In this document: positions 1 to 8,051 of the stretch, piece after piece | Layout: every line of letters begins with the position of its first letter | Position numbering within the stretch: the first letter of the stretch is position 1 | DNA from: a virus | IMG/VR virus record: IMGVR_UViG_3300032607_001425 | Coordinates: 38,120 to 102,119 of that record | Direction: 5' to 3' (one strand) | Length of the DNA stretch: 64,000 nt | Position numbers and translations under genes: made by a program | The notes under the pieces: model-generated | Told to the model about the DNA's origin: nothing | Database searches by the model: none | What the model saw: only the letters and a program-made list of their open reading frames with translations

Positions 1-1207
1 TAGTTGCATGAAGAGCATCGTCTACTCTGTCTTTCTTTTCTTTCATTTCAACTTCAGTATGACCTCCAACATGAATCATAGCTACTCCTCCAATAAGTTT
101 TGCTAACCTGTCTTGTAAGATTTCAATCTCATAAGGTGAAACTGTATTCTCAATTTGCTCTTTCAGCTCTTCGATTCTTTTTGTAATAGCTTCTTCAGTT
201 CCTTTACCATCTACAATGGTAGTGTCATCTTTACCTACTGTTACTTTTCTTGAATTACCAAACCATTGTAAATCAAACTTATCCAACTTCATTCCTTTTT
301 CTTCAGACACAACTGTACCTCCTGTTAGGGCTGCAATGTCCTCAAGCATAGCTTTCTTCTTGTCTCCGAACTCAGGAGCCTTAACTGCTACTACTCTAAG
401 AATTCCCCTCATTTTGTTTACAACTAATGTTGAAAGAGCTTCTCCGTCAATATCATCTGCAATGATAAGTAAGTCTTTGTTTTGTTGCGATACTGATTCT
501 AGTAGTGGAAGTAGTTCTTTGATTGCTTGAATTCTCTTATCTGTGATAAGGATTAAAGGATTGTTGAGTACTGAAGTCATTGTATTGTTGTCTGTAACAA
601 AGTATGGAGATTTGTATCCTCTATTGAATTGCATACCCTCTACAGTCTCAAGATAAGTTTCTCCTGTCTTAGATTCTTCAATAGTTACCAATCCATCTCT
701 ACCAACTTTATCCATTGCTGTTGCAATAAGATTTCCTACTTCTGGATCATTGTTCCCTGAGATTGTTGCTACTTGTTTGATTTGCTCTTCTTCAGTAACT
801 TCTTTTGAGTAATCCTCTCTAAGGTATTTGATTACTGCTTTGGTTGCAATATCAATTCCTCTTTTAATTTCTACCGCATTTGAATTTTCTAGTTCAGATA
901 ATCCTTGGCTATAAATTTCTCTTGCAAGTAATGTTGCTGTGGTAGTTCCATCTCCAGCTAACCTGGCTGATTCTATTGCTACTTGCTTTACAGCTTGTGC
1001 TCCAGTATTTTCAATTGGATCTTCCAATTCTACTTCTTTGGCTACTGTTACACCATCCTTTGTTGAGGTTGGGTTACCTCCTTGTTGTTGAATAAAAACA
1101 TTTCGACCTGATGGTCCTAATGTACATACAACTGCATCTGCTAGTTGGTTTACTCCTGATAGTAATTTCTCTCTAGCTTCTTTTGAAAAACTAATTTGTT
1201 TTGACAT
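1..1207 (-). CDS. groEL: GroEL chaperonin (60 kDa), C-terminus cut by window edge
   Basis: The first 402 residues of a GroEL subunit are visible. GroEL is the ATP-driven folding chamber that works with GroES in the cytoplasm. The start ATG is at 1207. The protein opens [20 protein letters not shown], then shows the ATP-site signature [10 protein letters not shown] near residue 85, and later motifs such as EGMQFNRGY and the apical-domain stretch [17 protein letters not shown]. The gene runs off the left edge, so about a quarter of the protein is missing from view. It has its own promoter at 1233-1263 and is separated from groES by a homing endonuclease gene. In phages this pair would help fold capsid or tail proteins. 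Family assignment is secure; the role is inferred. Confidence 0.97.
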   Translation of the reverse strand, partial: MSKQISFSKEAREKLLSGVNQLADAVVCTLGPSGRNVFIQQQGGNPTSTKDGVTVAKEVELEDPIENTGAQAVKQVAIESARLAGDGTTTATLLAREIYSQGLSELENSNAVEIKRGIDIATKAVIKYLREDYSKEVTEEEQIKQVATISGNNDPEVGNLIATAMDKVGRDGLVTIEESKTGETYLETVEGMQFNRGYKSPYFVTDNNTMTSVLNNPLILITDKRIQAIKELLPLLESVSQQNKDLLIIADDIDGEALSTLVVNKMRGILRVVAVKAPEFGDKKKAMLEDIAALTGGTVVSEEKGMKLDKFDLQWFGNSRKVTVGKDDTTIVDGKGTEEAITKRIEELKEQIENTVSPYEIEILQDRLAKLIGGVAMIHVGGHTEVEMKEKKDRVDDALHAT

Positions 1208-1232
1208 ACTCTTTTTTAATTAAAACTTTTTA

Positions 1233-1263
1233 ATAATATAACTAATATTTCTCTAATATACAA
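1233..1263 (-). promoter_or_regulatory. Early/middle promoter (TTG-N20-TATATTAT) for groEL
   Basis: On the minus strand TTG (1263-1261) is followed by 20 bp and then TATATTAT (1240-1233), 25 bp before the groEL ATG. The TTG directly abuts the end of the upstream endonuclease gene. Confidence 0.7.
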
Positions 1264-1899
1264 CTAAATAAATTCCATTGTTGATTTATTTTTATTTCTA
1301 CCTGATAGCCAGGCTTGTAAAGTTGCTGGTAGTACTCCTATTGCTTTTGCTGCTGCTCGAACTGTCTCATAAACCTGTTCTGTCTCTGTATCCCGAACTG
1401 CTCTTGCACTTGGATTATTTGCTCCTTTCCAACTCTCTGCACCAGTCTTTGCCATCCTTATCTCTCGAAACTTCTGCCTTGTTATTTCTGAAGGTTTATT
1501 TCCTTTAAGTGAGTTTGATAGGTTCTTTTTATGCTCTTCTGTTCTTGGAGGCTTCTTCTTACCTCTATTACCATCTCCTATTCTATTTGCTGTTTCTTGT
1601 GAGCAGTGTCCAGTTCTATCGTTTGTTTGAGTCAGTCGAAGATTTAATCCACCCTCTCCCAGTACGTTAAAGAAATCTTGCCAGTGTCTCTCACGGACGT
1701 TCAATTGATCTATCTCACACTCTTCCACTACTTCAAAGATATGCTCAGAGAAACCATATTTTACTAGTGAAACATATAGCTTTTTTTGATTTTTGCAACT
1801 CTGTAGGTGGCTGTATTCTCGTCGTCTCTTTTTTAGGTTGACCGATTGTCCAATATAAACTTTTCCACTTGGACTTGTAATTTTGTAAATTCCTACCAT
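1264..1899 (-). CDS. GIY-YIG homing endonuclease
   Basis: This 211-residue protein opens with the GIY-YIG nuclease core: GIYKI at residues 3-7 and VYIGQS at 14-19, followed by the conserved KKR arginine region. It makes site-specific cuts in DNA lacking the gene, so that the gene is copied in by recombination. The middle is rich in short NUMOD3-like basic segments (GKKKPPRTEEHKKNLSNSLK) and the C-terminus resembles the NUMOD1 DNA-recognition helix seen in its relatives here. It lies between groES and groEL with a family A structured leader just upstream. Its stop codon touches the groEL promoter. Confidence 0.93.
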   Translation of the reverse strand: MVGIYKITSPSGKVYIGQSVNLKKRRREYSHLQSCKNQKKLYVSLVKYGFSEHIFEVVEECEIDQLNVRERHWQDFFNVLGEGGLNLRLTQTNDRTGHCSQETANRIGDGNRGKKKPPRTEEHKKNLSNSLKGNKPSEITRQKFREIRMAKTGAESWKGANNPSARAVRDTETEQVYETVRAAAKAIGVLPATLQAWLSGRNKNKSTMEFI

Positions 1900-2012
1900 A
1901 ATAAAAAAAGCTTAGGCTTTCAAGATTGGAGACTCTACTTGCCATAAGCTTTAGTTGATATTTTCTTTAAATATGTAGCTCCAATTCTACGTATATAAAT
2001 AGCAACTTTTTG
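1900..2012 (-). ncRNA. Endonuclease-gene leader RNA, family A, copy 1
   Basis: On the minus strand the order is TATTTATA (2001-1994), a small hairpin GTAG/CTAC with loop containing ATTGGAG (1985-1979), a linker, and a larger hairpin AGCTTATGGC / GCCTAAGCT (1950-1941 with 1917-1909). The large loop contains CTCCAAT (1931-1925), and a T-run then leads to the ATG at 1899. The two loops are perfectly complementary over 7 nt, which suggests a kissing-loop or pseudoknot. Compare 14374-14490, 24107-24222 and 44675-44792, where both sides of the loop pairing change together. Confidence 0.75.
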
Positions 2013-2027
2013 TAGAAACCTACCAAA

Positions 2028-2330
2028 CTACTCTGCCTTCCTAATGGTAGCAAGGATTTCTCTGTCTGGTGTAATGAAGTACTCTTGACCTTCAAAGTCA
2101 ATACGAATGGTTCCTATCTTAGGAATCAATACAATGTCTCCTACTTTAGCTTCTACTCTAATAAATTGTCCAAATTCAGACTGGCGTCCTGGACCTACGG
2201 AAACTACTTCACCCATTTCTGGTCTTTCTTTTCCCATGTCTGGAATGATAATACTTCCAAACCTTTCTTCTCCTGACTCTACAGGCTTAACGATAACTCT
2301 ATCGCTGTTTGCTGATAACTGTTGTGACAT
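2028..2330 (-). CDS. groES: GroES co-chaperonin
   Basis: A 100-residue GroES/Cpn10, the lid of the GroEL chamber. The seven-stranded barrel start SDRVIVKPVE, the mobile-loop region ERFGSIIIPDMGKERPEMGE (residues 22-41) that binds GroEL, and VGDIVLIPKIGTIRI are all present. Length is normal for the family. It has its own promoter at 2361-2391. groEL follows after an inserted endonuclease gene, so the two chaperonin genes are split but still in the usual ES-EL order. Phages carrying both subunits are uncommon. Confidence 0.95.
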   Translation of the reverse strand: MSQQLSANSDRVIVKPVESGEERFGSIIIPDMGKERPEMGEVVSVGPGRQSEFGQFIRVEAKVGDIVLIPKIGTIRIDFEGQEYFITPDREILATIRKAE

Positions 2331-2360
2331 AAACTGATTTTAATTTAAAACTTATTTCTA

Positions 2361-2391
2361 TTAATATAACAATAAATAGTACGTGAGACAA
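2361..2391 (-). promoter_or_regulatory. Promoter (TTG-N20-TATATTAA) for groES
   Basis: Minus-strand TTG at 2391-2389, 20 bp spacer, TATATTAA at 2368-2361; 30 bp before the groES ATG. The -33 end overlaps the last codons of the polymerase gene. Confidence 0.65.
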
Positions 2392-2394
2392 CTT

Positions 2395-4728
2395 CTAATG
2401 TCCTTCAGCAAAGTTATTTGCTAATTGTGGTGGTGCTTTTAATGTTACTCCTGGTAGTTGTGTTGTTAGTTCCATTAACTCTTTTACGTATGGCATAAAC
2501 ATTTCTGCTTGATCTTCTCTTACGTTTATAATTAACTGGTCATGAATTTGAGCTTGCACTCTTGCATCTACTCCTAACTCTTTTGCCTTTCTGTTAATTT
2601 GAATTGCTGCTCTGTTTACAACCGCTGCTGCTAGACTCTGTAATTGAAAATTTAAACAGTTATTGATTCCATTTCGATAATCCATGTACATTTTGTTGAC
2701 TGGATCTTTTCCATATCTACTCTCTAGATCTTTTCTAAATCTCCAATCCAATACCTGATCTCCAAACTTTTCAAAGATCTGTTTTACTTTTGGTAAATGT
2801 CTAATCCTTCCTACTTTATTTGTAACAAATCCATGAGTCTTTGCTTGGTTACGTGAAGCAATCATCCATTCTCTTAGTTGTGGGAATCCACTTAAGTATC
2901 CTTCGACCAATTTATCTCCTTCCTTAGCAGAGATTCCCAATGTCATTGCTAATGCATATCCTGACATTCCATATGCTACTCCTAAAGAGTATGACTTTGC
3001 TTGTTGTCTTTTGACTGGATCTAGTTTTTTTAGAAAGATTGGTGACTTGGTATCTGGTGATACTCCGTTTGGATACCTTAGTGTATTTTGATCTAACTTT
3101 TCTGTCTTGATTGCAATTGTAGAATAAAAGTCCCATCCATTGTTAAAAATATCCTGCAGTCCTTTATCTCCTGATACACTTGCAAAGCAGTGAGGTTCTA
3201 ATGAAGTATAGTCATTATCAATCAACTTTCTACCTTCCCCAGCAATTAGAAATTCTCTTACTACATTTGTGTAATGTACAAGTAGTGCAGTTTCTTCTCC
3301 CTCCTCTTTTGGCTTTGGAAGTTGTTGAGCATCTGAACCGTAACGTCCTGATACTGTTCCATTTTGCTTGTAGTAAAAATAGTATCGTCCATCCTCTTGT
3401 CCGTCTAAGAATCTATCAATGTATGTTGATTTGATCTTAACTAATTTATTGTACGTTCTAAGATTATTGGCCCACTCATACGTCTTAGCAAGCTCCTCTA
3501 ACATATCCATATCAAATTGGTCTTGACCTTTCTTTGTTTGAGTAAGTGGTTTGATTCCCATATACTTAAATGCAATCTCACCTAAGTGTTTCTTTGATTG
3601 GATGTTTAAGTACACTCCCTCATTCTCATCTTTCCACATTGACATAGAAATTCTAACAACTTCCATTTGATCTAATAAACTTAGATCTCCTGTTTGAAGG
3701 AATTGTTTTATGTTATCGTCGTCTAGGTTGTCGATGTCTTTTTTTGCTAAAGAATATTTCTTTGTTTTCTCACTTCTTGGTAATGGTAGTGAGTACATCA
3801 TTGCTAAGTTCTGAGCCCAGTTACCTCTATGTGAAGGTGGATACGTTGCTAGTGCTGTATCTACTACCCATTCTTTTGCTTCTGGAATTGCTAGGATGCT
3901 GTCTATTACAATTTTCTTGTTTGCTTCTAAATCTCTTATGATATCCTCTTTGGTCTTTTCCAATAGTGGAAGATCCAATGCTACTCCTAACTCTTCCATT
4001 GGAACAGTAACTTCTCTGTAAAGAGGCATTACTTCTTCCTCAAAGAAAAAAGTTTCTAGGTTTTCTTGTCTTAAAACTTTTAAGAAATGATTACAAACTC
4101 TAAGAGTCAAATCGGTATCGGCTGCTGCATACTTGGATAAAATCTCCATATCTGCTTTGAAGATCTCGTAGTTGTCTTTTGTAATAGATCCTCCATTCTT
4201 TTTAATAGACTCCTTAAGCTCTACCTGTTCTTTGTTGGCTGCTTGTTGTACATCCAATCCAATCTCTTCTTGAATAGAAATTGCCAGTGCCTTTAGTCCA
4301 AACACTCCCATACCTGCTCCTTCTTCTTGTACTGTATGAACAAGTAGTGCTGTATCAACCCAAAGATCTTCTAATAGAGATACTCCGTAGTAGTTTTTAG
4401 TATAACGGCAGTCAAAAGAAGCATTGTGCATTACCAGCTTCTTGCCCTTGAGCAGCGGGAGTAGCTTCTTAGTAATACCATGTGCTCCTTTGCCGCCAAT
4501 GATACATTCCTCTAATTGATTTGTTTCGTTATTCCATTTCTGAGTTGGGAGGTAAAATCCTATTCCTTCTTCACCTGATACAGACCATCCTACAATAGAT
4601 CCTTTTCTTACATTTAACCCATCTGTTTCTGTATCATAAGCAATAACCTCAGACTGATTGATATGTTCGATAAGAAGGTTGACTGTGTCGATACTGTCAA
4701 CGTGGTAGTATTTTTTTTCTATTTGCAT
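2395..4728 (-). CDS. polA: Family A DNA polymerase with 3'-5' exonuclease domain
   Basis: A 777-residue replicative polymerase of the Pol I/T7 type. The N-terminus has a DEDD exonuclease (VIAYDTETDGL carries the first catalytic acidic residues). The polymerase domain has motif A IDNDYTSLEPH, motif B RQQAKSYSLGVAYG and motif C QIHDQLII. I start it at 4728 (MQIEKKYY). An upstream in-frame ATG at 4767 would put 13 codons inside the promoter, so it cannot be on the transcript from that promoter. The gene is preceded by its own promoter and followed by groES. A second, shorter PolA-like protein is encoded at 48426-49754. Confidence 0.96.
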   Translation of the reverse strand: MQIEKKYYHVDSIDTVNLLIEHINQSEVIAYDTETDGLNVRKGSIVGWSVSGEEGIGFYLPTQKWNNETNQLEECIIGGKGAHGITKKLLPLLKGKKLVMHNASFDCRYTKNYYGVSLLEDLWVDTALLVHTVQEEGAGMGVFGLKALAISIQEEIGLDVQQAANKEQVELKESIKKNGGSITKDNYEIFKADMEILSKYAAADTDLTLRVCNHFLKVLRQENLETFFFEEEVMPLYREVTVPMEELGVALDLPLLEKTKEDIIRDLEANKKIVIDSILAIPEAKEWVVDTALATYPPSHRGNWAQNLAMMYSLPLPRSEKTKKYSLAKKDIDNLDDDNIKQFLQTGDLSLLDQMEVVRISMSMWKDENEGVYLNIQSKKHLGEIAFKYMGIKPLTQTKKGQDQFDMDMLEELAKTYEWANNLRTYNKLVKIKSTYIDRFLDGQEDGRYYFYYKQNGTVSGRYGSDAQQLPKPKEEGEETALLVHYTNVVREFLIAGEGRKLIDNDYTSLEPHCFASVSGDKGLQDIFNNGWDFYSTIAIKTEKLDQNTLRYPNGVSPDTKSPIFLKKLDPVKRQQAKSYSLGVAYGMSGYALAMTLGISAKEGDKLVEGYLSGFPQLREWMIASRNQAKTHGFVTNKVGRIRHLPKVKQIFEKFGDQVLDWRFRKDLESRYGKDPVNKMYMDYRNGINNCLNFQLQSLAAAVVNRAAIQINRKAKELGVDARVQAQIHDQLIINVREDQAEMFMPYVKELMELTTQLPGVTLKAPPQLANNFAEGH

Positions 4729-4746
4729 AACCTTTTTATATTTGTA

Positions 4747-4777
4747 ATAAGATACAAAAAGAGTCACATTTCTGCAA
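4747..4777 (-). promoter_or_regulatory. Promoter overlapping a terminator hairpin, upstream of polA
   Basis: TTG (4777-4775), 20 bp, TATCTTAT (4754-4747) on the minus strand, 18 bp before the polymerase ATG. The TTG sits in a hairpin AAAGAGT/ACTCTTT (4783-4757) whose T-run lies in the promoter spacer, so the same DNA can end the upstream transcript and start the next. Confidence 0.7.
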
Positions 4778-4794
4778 CTCTTTTTCTATTTATT

Positions 4795-4986
4795 TTACTC
4801 TGGATTGTTCGTTAAATCAGCATCGAGAATGCTGTTATGTAGATCAGACACTATACTATCTAGTGATTCTAACATTTTTACATTACTTGCTGTTTGCATA
4901 GCCTGTAATGCCACTGCTAACGGAACCATCTGCACTCCTTGTACATCCTGTGCACTTGCCTGTAGGTATTGTTCTAACTCTTCCAT
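4795..4986 (-). CDS. Small hypothetical protein
   Basis: A 63-residue, mostly helical, acidic protein with no recognisable family (MEELEQYLQASAQDVQGVQM at the start; ends NNPE). It overlaps the end of the DpdA-like gene by 13 bp, so the two are probably translationally coupled. It is followed by the terminator/promoter element of polA, which would make it the last gene of the deazaguanine block. Function unknown. Confidence 0.6.
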   Translation of the reverse strand: MEELEQYLQASAQDVQGVQMVPLAVALQAMQTASNVKMLESLDSIVSDLHNSILDADLTNNPE

Positions 4987-5771
4987 ACTGCTGTCTTATG
5001 TGCTTGGTTGAGTAAAAACTGTACATTACTCTCAATTAGTTCACGATTAACACTTGACATATCAAACGTCTCTAAGAAGTTATGAGGTGTAGGGGTGCGT
5101 GTTGTATGATCTTTTGTAAAATCCTGTCCTAGAGACGCTGCAAACACTGGATATACTGAGTCAGTACTCCTCATCATTGGATGATCATAGTATGCGAACT
5201 CTGTTGGATCTCCTTGTCCTAAACAGTGAATAGGCTTTACTAATAATCCTTTTTCCTTCAAGTAATCATATGCCATGTGACGTGCTTCCTTAATTCCTTG
5301 ATCGTCTGTATAATTTTCTAGGAATACATTTGGTACTGCTATTTTTGAAAATCCTATTATATCAATCCAACTTTGGTTTATTGCCCAGTTGTATGCATTC
5401 AACCATGCTTCTTTAGTCTCTCCTTGTGGACAGAAAAAGATATCAATCGTTCCTAACAATCCTTCTTGCTCCATACGATCTCTAAACATTCTCGCATTAG
5501 CAATTGTATCCTCTTTATTAAATAAAACGTCTGGTGCTATTACTTCGTCAGGCATTAACTCTCTACAGATTTCAATTAAGATATCTTCTGTTACCAATGC
5601 TCTTTCAGCTGCTGAGTTATCTAATGTAATGAACTTTCCTTGCTCTTTTTGATCTAGGATAAATGCTCTGTACTCTGGAAACTGAACCCATAAGTGAGCC
5701 AATGCGAAGATGCGATCTCCCAACTTCATTGGCTCTAAGTCACTTACTGGTGATATTACGTATACGTCCAT
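4974..5771 (-). CDS. TGT-like / DpdA-type DNA-guanine transglycosylase (predicted)
   Basis: This 265-residue protein looks like the TIM-barrel fold of queuine/archaeosine tRNA-guanine transglycosylases, in the compact phage DpdA form that swaps guanine in DNA for a 7-deazaguanine base. Supporting features are KFITLDNSAAE (about residue 46), DEVIAPDVL, FFCPQGETKEAW, IDIIGFSKIAVPN, a glycine-rich IHCLGQGDP, and RSTDSVYPVFAAS near the usual second catalytic Asp. FolE, QueD and QueE are encoded within 8 kb, which fits a DNA modification pathway. The assignment is by motif and context; a radical-SAM or other TIM-barrel protein is less likely. Confidence 0.62.
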   Translation of the reverse strand: MDVYVISPVSDLEPMKLGDRIFALAHLWVQFPEYRAFILDQKEQGKFITLDNSAAERALVTEDILIEICRELMPDEVIAPDVLFNKEDTIANARMFRDRMEQEGLLGTIDIFFCPQGETKEAWLNAYNWAINQSWIDIIGFSKIAVPNVFLENYTDDQGIKEARHMAYDYLKEKGLLVKPIHCLGQGDPTEFAYYDHPMMRSTDSVYPVFAASLGQDFTKDHTTRTPTPHNFLETFDMSSVNRELIESNVQFLLNQAHKTAVWKS

Positions 5772-5774
5772 TAT

Positions 5775-6530
5775 TTATTTTTTTAATTGTTTATATTCAT
5801 ATATTTGCTTTACCATACTAAAAAAATCCTGTTCTGGCAAATCCATTTTCATTTTATTAATGTGCTTATGAACCCACTGTATATTTCCTAGTACATATCC
5901 CTGCTTTGAGTCTATCCTATCAAGAGAAGCTGTGCTAATCTCCTTTGCTCCAAGAGTTCCTTTACCCTTGTCTGAAAATTCTATCTGCATATTTGATATA
6001 GCACATCGTCTGTTTTGTTGTTCGTACAGCTCATACAAATACTGTGGAGTTACTAGCCATTGCTTCTTTCTTAATCTAGCACCCTGTTCGTAACGTCTTA
6101 TATCTCCCATTGGTATACATCCTACTTTTTCTACTAGATACTTTTGCAATCTACACTTTTCACACTGTGTTGATAAGCCTCTTGTTATGTGAGATGTTCT
6201 AATATGCTTTTCTGTTCCACAGTCGCATCTACAATTGTACTGACGTTCTAGTATATTTCCATTCTTCCTATATAGAAGTGTATAGTCGTTCACGTCTATT
6301 ACAGTCCACTTTCCAAAGCGTTTTCCAGTTACAATTCCTGCTTTTGGCTTTTTTGCATAGCAGGAGGTGCATTGCTTAGTAACTCCTCTTAGTAGGTCTG
6401 TTTGTCGTTGTTGTTTAGTAAATCCACAATCACAGATACAATCAATCTTTTGAGCTGTGTGTGTTTGCGTAACTGTCCAATGCCAGAAGCGATCTCCTGC
6501 TTGCACTTTAATAGTAGAAATATCAGCCAT
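5775..6530 (-). CDS. HNH-type homing endonuclease with zinc ribbons
   Basis: A 251-residue mobile endonuclease. The N-terminal half carries several Cys pairs (CICDCG, CTSC, CRCDCG, CEKC) typical of zinc-ribbon DNA-binding modules repeated around KRFGKWTV. The C-terminal part has the compact HNH-like core ASLDRIDSKQGYVLGNIQWV followed by HKHINKMK. It is inserted directly upstream of the DpdA-like gene and is preceded by a late-type motif at 6541-6554. It is not needed for the pathway genes around it. Confidence 0.85.
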   Translation of the reverse strand: MADISTIKVQAGDRFWHWTVTQTHTAQKIDCICDCGFTKQQRQTDLLRGVTKQCTSCYAKKPKAGIVTGKRFGKWTVIDVNDYTLLYRKNGNILERQYNCRCDCGTEKHIRTSHITRGLSTQCEKCRLQKYLVEKVGCIPMGDIRRYEQGARLRKKQWLVTPQYLYELYEQQNRRCAISNMQIEFSDKGKGTLGAKEISTASLDRIDSKQGYVLGNIQWVHKHINKMKMDLPEQDFFSMVKQIYEYKQLKK

Positions 6531-6540
6531 AGTTATAGTA

Positions 6541-6554
6541 TTTTATTATAAATA
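6541..6554 (-). promoter_or_regulatory. Late-type promoter motif (TATTTATAATAAA)
   Basis: The minus strand reads TATTTATAATAAAA just upstream of the endonuclease ATG. The same motif precedes tail genes at 57048, 59947, 61672 and 62225. Late use is inferred from that distribution. Confidence 0.45.
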
Positions 6555-6580
6555 TAGCCAATATTCCTAAAGCAAGATTT

Positions 6581-7231
6581 TTACAGTCTTGAGTTTTCAA
6601 TCAAACTAAAAAACTCTTGGCGAGTGCCTATCTCATTGGTGTAGAAGTATTGGGATAGTTGAGATGTTTTCATTACACTTTCGTGATTCAAACCTCTACA
6701 TCTTACACAATTATGCTGACTCTCAATAACTACTGCCACTCCTCTGTTACCAATACACAGCTTATCGACGTGGTCGTGGATCTGCTTTGTAAGCGATTCC
6801 TGAACTTGTGGTCTGCGGCTGTAGAAGTCTACAATACGGTTCAACTTACTTAGTCCAATAACCTGATCTGTCTTTCCAGTTCCTGGGATGTATGCAACAT
6901 GGGCCAATCCCAAAAATTGTAAATTATGGTGTCCACACATACTTATTACAGGAATTCGAGTCTGACAGATAAGTCCTGTGTACCCTTCATCGTTAGGGAA
7001 GCTAGTAATAACTGGCTCGGCACTTACACTACCTGCAATAAGATCATTGATCCAAGCCTTTGCTACTCTCTTTGGAGTATTGGCTGAGTGTGGATCTTTT
7101 TCCCAATCAAATCCCAAAGCATTTAAAAACTGTCCATAGTAGATAGCTGCTTGGTCAATCATTTGGAGTTTCTCTTCTGCTGTACGTGGCATGTTTCCAT
7201 TTGCCTTCTGTAACAATTCTAACTGTTTCAT
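6581..7231 (-). CDS. folE: GTP cyclohydrolase I
   Basis: A 216-residue FolE that converts GTP to 7,8-dihydroneopterin triphosphate, the first step of both folate and 7-deazaguanine synthesis. Diagnostic segments are [10 protein letters not shown] (residues 52-61), the zinc-site region [33 protein letters not shown], and QHNCVRCRG with the second zinc Cys. Length is normal. It neighbours QueD-like, QueE and DpdA-like genes, which places it in the DNA-modification pathway rather than folate supply, although it would serve both. Confidence 0.96.
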   Translation of the reverse strand: MKQLELLQKANGNMPRTAEEKLQMIDQAAIYYGQFLNALGFDWEKDPHSANTPKRVAKAWINDLIAGSVSAEPVITSFPNDEGYTGLICQTRIPVISMCGHHNLQFLGLAHVAYIPGTGKTDQVIGLSKLNRIVDFYSRRPQVQESLTKQIHDHVDKLCIGNRGVAVVIESQHNCVRCRGLNHESVMKTSQLSQYFYTNEIGTRQEFFSLIENSRL

Positions 7232-7236
7232 ATAAC

Positions 7237-7710
7237 TTATATTTTGTTTTGTTCTTTTAATATACTAAATAATTCTGATAATCCCAACTCATTATCTCTT
7301 TTTTCTGCTTCTTCGAATGTTAAAGTATCTTTTGGATCTTTACGAGCTTCAAACCTTCTTTTACGCTCTGCACTACTAACCTCCAACCATTTGTATTCTA
7401 ACTCTACGTTCTTAAACTGCTCAGTAAGCCATCGTTCAATTGGTTGTAAAACTGTATACTGTCTGATTCCATCTATGATGTAACACTCTGGTGATCCTTC
7501 AGCGTAGGCCATGTAGTTCCAGATAGTCTTAACTATTTCATCTACAATTCTAGTATCAAGATGCTTGGAATTTTGTAACACCTCTCTATCCTCAGATTGC
7601 ATTAATTCCTTAACAAAATCTGAAACTATTAGCTTTACTGAATGCTCGTCGTTGTGGTTGTATGTGCTCTTGCCTGAGCATATCTCTCCAAATAAAAATA
7701 CTACTTTCAT
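7237..7710 (-). CDS. P-loop nucleotide kinase-like protein
   Basis: A 157-residue protein with a Walker A motif GEICSGKST (residues 8-16), a CYIIDGIRQ segment resembling the NMP-binding part of nucleotide kinases, and a lid-like [10 protein letters not shown]. It is probably a (deoxy)nucleoside monophosphate kinase-type enzyme; the substrate cannot be read from the sequence. Its ATG overlaps the stop of the QueD-like gene (TAATG), so it belongs to the same transcript as the deazaguanine genes. Confidence 0.7.
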   Translation of the reverse strand: MKVVFLFGEICSGKSTYNHNDEHSVKLIVSDFVKELMQSEDREVLQNSKHLDTRIVDEIVKTIWNYMAYAEGSPECYIIDGIRQYTVLQPIERWLTEQFKNVELEYKWLEVSSAERKRRFEARKDPKDTLTFEEAEKRDNELGLSELFSILKEQNKI

Positions 7711-8051
7711 TATTTCTCAACTATTCCAAAGAACTCTCCGTCTTCTGACACTGAGCACTTATCTAGGTTAAACTGTACTAGTAAATCCTCTGCAATATGC
7801 TCACAAGACATGCTTCCAAAGTTACAGCAGCTATATGTAGCATCGTACCACTTCTCTTGTATGTACGATCTAATTTTGTGCTTAAAATCAATAAACTCTG
7901 TTTCTCTATTTGAGTGACCTACTTCCAGCATGCATGCTACTTGGAATGTATGTCTGTGTGGATATTTTAGGTACTGTACATTTGGTAGATTACAATCATC
8001 CCAACAGTGTAGTCCTTCTATATCAATTCTTACTTCTATACTTTTTTTCAT
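7710..8051 (-). other. QueD-like domain with possible internal start
   Basis: The ATG at 8051 (MKKSIEVRIDIEG) begins a 113-residue 6-pyruvoyltetrahydropterin synthase-like domain with HRH in YPHRHTFQV as probable zinc ligands and a SCEHIAEDLL segment where QueD has its PT(S/A)EN helix. It may have been a free-standing gene before the endonuclease inserted upstream without a stop codon. A canonical QueD is encoded at 12423-12887, so this may be a second, diverged pterin enzyme. Confidence 0.55.

Noticed and set aside
1990-2001. T4-type late promoter TATAAATA reading on the plus strand
   Set aside because: No plus-strand genes exist nearby; the sequence is better read as TATTTATA on the coding strand.
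1900-2012. Group I intron or HEARO RNA for the endonuclease leaders
   Set aside because: They lie between genes, not inside them, are only about 115 nt and lack intron core motifs; HEARO/IscB RNAs are longer and tied to a different protein.
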